A stretch of DNA of 18,782 bases from positions 1 to 18,782 of the forward strand of contig JBAOID010000012.1 in NCBI GenBank assembly GCA_037045435.1, given 5' to 3'. Positions 14,643 through 18,782 of the stretch are shown here, piece after piece; the stretch's first letter is position 1; every line of letters starts with the position of its first letter. The notes under the pieces were generated by a model. It was not told the origin of the DNA. It saw only the letters and a list, made by a program, of their open reading frames with translations, and did not search any database. This DNA comes from CBDUEF01 sp018063485. Its GTDB lineage: Bacteria > Pseudomonadota > Alphaproteobacteria > Rhodobacterales > Rhodobacteraceae. Position numbers and translations under genes: made by a program.

Positions 14643-15740
14643 ATGACCACAGTACAGACCGATTATTCCGATGCCATCTCATCCATTGACGAGATCATCG
14701 AAGATGCCCGCGCGGGCCGCATGTTCATTCTGGTTGATCATGAAGACCGCGAGAATGAAGGCGATCTGGTGATCCCGGCGCAGATGGCCACACCCGAGGC
14801 GGTCAATTTCATGGCCACCCACGGGCGCGGGCTGATCTGCCTGACCCTGACGGGTGAGCGGATCGACAAACTGGGCCTGCCACTGATGGCGTCAAAAAAC
14901 TCCAGCCGCCATGAAACCGCTTTCACAGTGTCGATCGAGGCCCGCGAAGGCGTTGAAACCGGTATTTCGGCGCATGACAGGGCCATCACGATTGCGGCGG
15001 CGATCAATCCGGTCTCAGGTCCGCAGGATCTGGCAACCCCCGGCCATGTGTTCCCGCTGCGCGCCCGCGACGGTGGCGTGTTGGTGCGCGCGGGTCATAC
15101 CGAGGCTGCAACCGACATCAGCCGTCTTGCTGGCCTCAATCCGTCGGGCGTGATCTGCGAGATCATGAAGGATGACGGCACCATGGCGCGGCTGCCTGAC
15201 CTCGTGTCCTTCGCGCAAAAGCATAACCTGAAAATCGGCACGATTTCCGACCTGATCGCCTATCGCCGCCGCCACGATAACCTTGTTCGCGAATGCTCGG
15301 TGAAGCGTGTCCATTCGCTGCACGGCGGTGAATGGTTGATGCGAATCTTTGCCGATCAGGCGCATGGTGCGGAACATGTGGTGCTGACCAAGGGCGATCT
15401 GGCCGCCCCCGGCCCGGTGCTGGTGCGGATGCACGCGCTTAACCCGCTTGAGGATGTCTTGGGCATCGGTGACGATCATGTCGGCGATCTGCAGCGCGCA
15501 ATGCGCCTGATTGCCATCGAGGGGCGCGGTGTGGTCGTGCTGCTGCGCGATACGGCCATGAAACTGGTTGAGGCCGAGGCCAGTCCGCAGACCCTGCGTC
15601 AATATGGCTTGGGCGCTCAAATCCTGTCCTCGCTTGGCCTGAGTGAGATCACCCTGGTCAGCAATTCCGCTACGCCCAAAGTCGTGGGGCTTGATGCCTA
15701 CGGCCTGACCATCGCGGGCACCCGCCCGATTGGAGGCTGA
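14643..15740 (+). CDS. ribBA: 3,4-dihydroxy-2-butanone 4-phosphate synthase with degenerate GTP cyclohydrolase II domain
   Basis: A 365-residue RibBA-architecture protein. Residues 1-205 are the RibB domain: DHEDRENEGD (32-41), THGRGLIC (59-66), GHTEAATD (151-158) and the catalytic region SGVICEIM (168-175). It makes the four-carbon precursor from ribulose 5-phosphate. Residues about 210-365 align with RibA, but the zinc cysteines are absent: the segment after VRMHALNP (261-268) has no Cys-x-Cys. The EGRGIG active-site motif is also replaced (LLRDTAMKL, 300-308). The usual TNNPxK reads SNSATPK. The C-terminal half is therefore probably not a GTP cyclohydrolase II. It lies between ribE and ribH, with a purine-rich site before ATG 14643. 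Confidence 0.93.
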   Translation: MTTVQTDYSDAISSIDEIIEDARAGRMFILVDHEDRENEGDLVIPAQMATPEAVNFMATHGRGLICLTLTGERIDKLGLPLMASKNSSRHETAFTVSIEAREGVETGISAHDRAITIAAAINPVSGPQDLATPGHVFPLRARDGGVLVRAGHTEAATDISRLAGLNPSGVICEIMKDDGTMARLPDLVSFAQKHNLKIGTISDLIAYRRRHDNLVRECSVKRVHSLHGGEWLMRIFADQAHGAEHVVLTKGDLAAPGPVLVRMHALNPLEDVLGIGDDHVGDLQRAMRLIAIEGRGVVVLLRDTAMKLVEAEASPQTLRQYGLGAQILSSLGLSEITLVSNSATPKVVGLDAYGLTIAGTRPIGG

Positions 15741-15743
15741 CCC

Positions 15744-16244
15744 GTGGCTGCTGCTGAACAACATTATTCCCTGCCGCTGCCCAGCTTTGCCAAGCCGGTC
15801 AAACTGCTGATCGTGGTCGCCCCCTATTACAAGGACATCACTGACGAGATGGTTGGCGGGGCCCGCGCCATTGCCGCCGACTGCGGCGTGGAAACCGAGG
15901 TGGTTGAGGTTCCCGGTGCTTTGGAAATCCCTTCCGCCATCGCCATGGCCGAACGGCTGGCCGAGTTTGACGGCTATGTCGCCCTTGGCTGCGTCATCCG
16001 GGGCGAAACCACGCATTACGATACCGTCTGCAACGATAGCAGCCGCGCGCTGTCGCTTTTGGGTTTGCAAGGCGCTTGCATCGGCAACGGCATCCTGACG
16101 GTGGAAAATCGTGCCCAGGCTGTGGCGCGGGCCGAGGCCAAGGGTCAGAATAAAGGTGGCGGAGCGGCGGCTGCGGCCTTGCACCTGATCGCTTTGTCGC
16201 GCAAATGGACGCGCGAGACCAAAGGGATCGGCTTTCGGACATGA
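15744..16244 (+). CDS. ribH: 6,7-dimethyl-8-ribityllumazine synthase
   Basis: A 166-residue lumazine synthase, which condenses the butanone phosphate from RibB with the RibD product. Visible motifs are VAPYYKDI (25-32), EVPGALEIPSAI (54-65), GCVIRGETTHYDTVC (81-95) and GNGILTVEN (113-121). Start GTG 15744 lies 3 bases after the ribBA stop, with GGAGG 7 bases before it. Its stop overlaps the nusB ATG by four bases. The APYYKD start motif is typical of alphaproteobacterial RibH. Confidence 0.95.
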   Translation: MAAAEQHYSLPLPSFAKPVKLLIVVAPYYKDITDEMVGGARAIAADCGVETEVVEVPGALEIPSAIAMAERLAEFDGYVALGCVIRGETTHYDTVCNDSSRALSLLGLQGACIGNGILTVENRAQAVARAEAKGQNKGGGAAAAALHLIALSRKWTRETKGIGFRT

Positions 16245-16720
16245 CCACGCCTAAAACCAAGGCCATTGCTGCCAGAAAACAGATGAAATCGGCGTCACGG
16301 CTTTACGCCGTGCAGGCGCTGTTTCAGATGGAGGCCTCTGGCCAGACCGTTGAAACCATCACCCGCGAGTTCGAAACCCATCGTTTCGGCGCGGTCTATG
16401 ATGGCGACGAGATGGCCGAGGGCGATGTCGATCACTTTCGCGCCGTGATCAATCATGCGGTGAACTGGCAGGCCAAGATCGACCAGATGACCGACCGCGC
16501 GCTGGTGGCGAAATGGCCGATCGACCGGATTGACCCGGTCCTGCGCGGCCTGTTTCGTGCCGCCGGGGCGGAGTTGGTGGAGATGGTGACCCCGCCCAAA
16601 GTGGTGATCACCGAATATGTTGACGTGGCCAAAGCATTCTTTCCCGAAGGCAAAGAGCCGAAATTCGTCAATGCCGTGCTCGATCACATGGCCCATGAGG
16701 CGCGACCAGAGGCGTTCTGA
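16241..16720 (+). CDS. nusB: transcription antitermination factor NusB
   Basis: A 159-residue NusB, the RNA-binding antitermination factor that acts with NusE (S10) on rRNA operon leaders. The N-terminal helix SASRLYAVQALFQME (17-31) is the signature of the family. The C-terminal PPKVVITEYVDVAKAFFPE and KFVNAVLDHMA match the conserved EYV-IA-F and FVNGVLD regions. The ATG overlaps the ribH stop (ATGA), giving translational coupling. The ribH-nusB linkage is widespread in bacteria. The gene ends the rib operon. Confidence 0.95.
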   Translation: MTTPKTKAIAARKQMKSASRLYAVQALFQMEASGQTVETITREFETHRFGAVYDGDEMAEGDVDHFRAVINHAVNWQAKIDQMTDRALVAKWPIDRIDPVLRGLFRAAGAELVEMVTPPKVVITEYVDVAKAFFPEGKEPKFVNAVLDHMAHEARPEAF

Positions 16721-16883
16721 CCCGTTTCAGCGCGTCAGGCCAGCGTGAGAAGTGCCATCACCTTGCCCAACCCATCGGCGACAATCTGTCGTTTTGCACC
16801 CGACGGCAGTGGTATCCCTGAAATTTCTTGGCTTTATCCCCCATTCAGATCATTGGGTCTGACGGGTTTTTCAAAGGTGCTCC

Positions 16884-17765
16884 ATGGATCTGGCGTTGAT
16901 CAGGACTTTTATCGAAGTGTCCGAAACCGGATCCTTCGTGGCCGCATCCGAACGGCTGTTCGTTACCCAATCGGCCGTCAGCCTGCGGGTGCAGCGGCTT
17001 GAGGAATTGCTGGGCCATCCGCTGTTCCTGCGCTCAAAATCCGGGGTCGAAATCACCCCCTCGGGGCGCGAATTCGTCACCTATGCCAAATCCTTGCTGC
17101 GCACCTGGGAGCAGGCGCGCCAGCAACTGGCCTTGCCAGTGGGTTTTACCAAAAGCCTGACCATCGGCGCCCAATCCTCACTTTGGCCCGGCCTTGGCTT
17201 TCGGTTGATCGACAAGCTGCGTGCAGAAATGCCCGATCTGGGGCTTCGCGTCGAACTTGGCCTTCCCAATACCTTTACCCGCGCGATGACCGAAGGCGTC
17301 ATGCAGATGGCGCTGACCTATCAACCCACCTTCAGTCCCGGTCTCAGCATTGAAAAAGTGATCGAGGACGAACTGGTGCTGGTCGCCCCATGGGAAAACC
17401 CGAAAATCGATGACCTGCATGGCCGCTATGCCTTTATTGACTGGGGCACCGATTATCTGCATTTTCACAATATCCACTTGCCCGCCCTCACCAATCCGGG
17501 CCTGACCATGTCGATGGGTTCGCTTTCGGCGCGCTATGTGATCGGCAGGCAACTTGCGGCCTATCTGCCCGCGCGCGTTGCCAAATACTATCTTGACCGT
17601 GAAGAGCTGTTCTTGGTCGAAGGCGCGGCCACTTTCACCCACACCGCTTGGTCGGTCTGGCGCGATGATCTTGATGAAGAACTGGCAACTGTTGCGCATA
17701 AAGCACTGTTTGAGGTGGCTGAGCTTGCGGCTTCCGAAACGGTGGATGTGGTCGATCAAGTCTGA
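16884..17765 (+). CDS. LysR family transcriptional regulator
   Basis: A 293-residue LysR-type regulator. Residues 1-60 are the winged-helix HTH (LIRTFIEVSETGSFVAASER...TQSAVSLRVQRLE), and residues about 90-290 are a periplasmic-binding-protein-like effector domain starting near SLTIGAQSSLWPG. AAAGGTG lies 5 bases before ATG 16884. It is 163 bases after nusB and likely has its own promoter. It precedes the DUF481 outer-membrane protein gene in the same orientation; a regulatory link is possible but unproven. The effector and regulon are not apparent. Confidence 0.9.
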   Translation: MDLALIRTFIEVSETGSFVAASERLFVTQSAVSLRVQRLEELLGHPLFLRSKSGVEITPSGREFVTYAKSLLRTWEQARQQLALPVGFTKSLTIGAQSSLWPGLGFRLIDKLRAEMPDLGLRVELGLPNTFTRAMTEGVMQMALTYQPTFSPGLSIEKVIEDELVLVAPWENPKIDDLHGRYAFIDWGTDYLHFHNIHLPALTNPGLTMSMGSLSARYVIGRQLAAYLPARVAKYYLDREELFLVEGAATFTHTAWSVWRDDLDEELATVAHKALFEVAELAASETVDVVDQV

Positions 17766-17810
17766 AGACCACCTTCCAAAGCCATTGTTTACAAAGTGAA
17801 TTCGTGAATC

Positions 17811-17880
17811 CCGCGTGTCGCGGATGGCTCCAATACGCGCTGAATTTGCTGCAATGCAGCATCCCCGAGAAATACTCGGG
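17811..17880 (+). other. three consecutive short hairpins between lysR and the DUF481 gene
   Basis: Within 70 bases are CCGCG-TGT-CGCGG (17811-17823), TGCTGC-AAT-GCAGCA (17847-17861) and CCCGAG-AAATA-CTCGGG (17864-17880), each a perfect stem with a short loop. The last is followed by a moderately T-rich stretch and may terminate the lysR transcript. The remaining 116 bases to the DUF481 start probably hold its promoter, but I see no clear -35/-10 pair. Confidence 0.45.
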
Positions 17881-17996
17881 TTCATCACGACTATTCTGAA
17901 TTTAACCTTTGCGCCCCTCGCCCCTAGGTAGTGGTCAAGGCAAAGCCGCCTGACGGGGAAAACGCCCCTGAACCGCATCCCAAGAGAGGACATGCA

Positions 17997-18782
17997 ATGA
18001 TGAAAATGAAATTGACCGCGACTGCTTCGGTCTTGGCCATCGCATTCGCCGGAGCCGCTTTCGCCCAAACCGATCTGACCGGCAGCGCTGCCATCAATGA
18101 TCAGATTGATGATATCTCAACCGACGTGAATAAAGAACTGGCCCGTGGTCAGGACGCCAACCGTTTTGGCAATCCTGAATTCCGCCCCGGCCTGTCGGGT
18201 TCGGCTTCGCTTGGCTACACCGGGCAAACCGGCAATAGTGAATCGCAAGAATTCAACATGGGTGCCCGCCTGCGCTATGCTCAGGGCAACTTTGTGCAGA
18301 CCATCGGACTTGCGATCAACTTTGCTGACACCGCTGGTGTGTCGACCAAAGAAGACGCGTTCGCCGTCTATGACGCGAATTATTATTTCAATGACAAGGT
18401 TTATGGCTTTGTCTTGGCACGCTTGTCCTCGGACGGTATTGTCGGCACCCGCGATGGCTTCCTTGGCTTTGGTCCGGGCTACCGCGTCATCAACACCGAA
18501 CAGGTGACTTGGCGCGTTCAGGCGGGTCTTGGCATCAGCTATGCCGAAGACGCCATGGGGGTCTCGACCAACGAAACCGGCTACATCGCCTCGTCGCGCC
18601 TGTTTTATGCGTTCAATGATAACATGTTCATGAGCAACGATACCGATATCCTCAAGACCGATTCGGCGTTGCGGATCAACAATGATCTCGGCGTCAACTT
18701 CAAGATGACCGATGCGTTGGCTACCCGCGTCAGCTATCTGACCGAGTATGACGACAGCCGTGCGATCCGTTCCGACAACAAA
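17997..18782 (+). CDS. DUF481 (YdiY-like) outer-membrane beta-barrel protein, 3' truncated by window
   Basis: The reading frame is open to the right edge, giving 262 residues. Residues 1-23 form a signal peptide ending AFA, with Q24 as the first mature residue. The mature part alternates aromatic and polar residues in strands separated by turns, as in beta-barrels (SASLGYTGQTGNSESQEFN, then YDANYYFNDKVYGFVLARLS). It resembles DUF481 'salt-induced' outer-membrane proteins; function is unknown. The start is ATG 17997 with AGAGAGGA upstream. A 3-codon ATG-CAA-TGA frame at 17992-18000 overlaps this start. Residues 27-50 are predicted linker or helix before the first strand. Confidence 0.85.
   Translation, partial: MMKMKLTATASVLAIAFAGAAFAQTDLTGSAAINDQIDDISTDVNKELARGQDANRFGNPEFRPGLSGSASLGYTGQTGNSESQEFNMGARLRYAQGNFVQTIGLAINFADTAGVSTKEDAFAVYDANYYFNDKVYGFVLARLSSDGIVGTRDGFLGFGPGYRVINTEQVTWRVQAGLGISYAEDAMGVSTNETGYIASSRLFYAFNDNMFMSNDTDILKTDSALRINNDLGVNFKMTDALATRVSYLTEYDDSRAIRSDNK

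Noticed and set aside
13495..14682. Minus-strand open frame of 395 codons opposite ribE and the kpsS start
   Set aside because: It covers ribE antisense; the composition is that of a reverse-frame shadow and no motif is visible.
15015..16184. Minus-strand open frame of 389 codons opposite ribBA and ribH
   Set aside because: Antisense to two well-supported genes, with no family resemblance or ribosome binding site.
16840..16857. CCCA-N10-TGGG dyad upstream of the lysR gene
   Set aside because: It is in a plausible position for LysR autoregulation, but four-base arms are weak and the T-N11-A core is not convincing.

Overview
The window reads as chromosomal DNA of an alphaproteobacterium, most likely a Rhodobacteraceae (Roseobacter/Rhodobacter group) species. 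This rests on moderately high GC, an LdtR-type MarR regulator, a small SdhE, the ribE-ribBA-ribH-nusB run and the general protein character; it is inferred from family knowledge, not from a database search. The window is gene-dense, with no gap above about 240 bases, and shows no IS element, integrase, CRISPR array, tRNA or rRNA.

Layout. At the left edge is a doubtful partial minus-strand reading frame (1-132), then a short-chain dehydrogenase (250-909, +). A gap with a near-perfect 46-base palindrome separates it from a convergent PhoH/YbeZ ATPase gene (minus, TTG start). Next on the minus strand come a small lipoprotein gene and an OmpA-domain gene, 2 bases apart. They share a 31-residue cysteine-bounded block and end at a strong hairpin. 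miaB (minus) follows, then a GFA-domain protein (minus). A divergent gene encodes a possible glycosyltransferase-2-like protein (plus). A conserved hypothetical and aspartate aminotransferase form a minus-strand pair. Divergent from aatA is a plus-strand pair, an XRE-type regulator overlapping sdhE by 4 bases, then an ldtR-like MarR gene.

The minus-strand block 9226-13817 carries capsule genes in transcription order kpsS, an outer-membrane polysaccharide export lipoprotein gene, and kpsC. KpsS and KpsC build the beta-Kdo lipid linker of group 2-type capsules, and the OPX protein serves export. The ABC transporter genes (kpsM, kpsT) and kpsE are not here. Divergent from kpsS is the riboflavin operon ribE-ribBA-ribH with nusB overlapping ribH. 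The GTP cyclohydrolase II half of RibBA looks catalytically dead, so a separate RibA and RibD must be encoded elsewhere. The right end has a LysR regulator, a gap with three small hairpins, and a DUF481-type outer-membrane beta-barrel protein cut by the window edge.

Most of the window is ordinary housekeeping and cell-envelope content. The best candidates for something undescribed are the 31-residue block shared by the adjacent lipoprotein and OmpA-like protein, and the 46-base palindrome. The break in the usual miaB-phoH-ybeY order is also worth checking.
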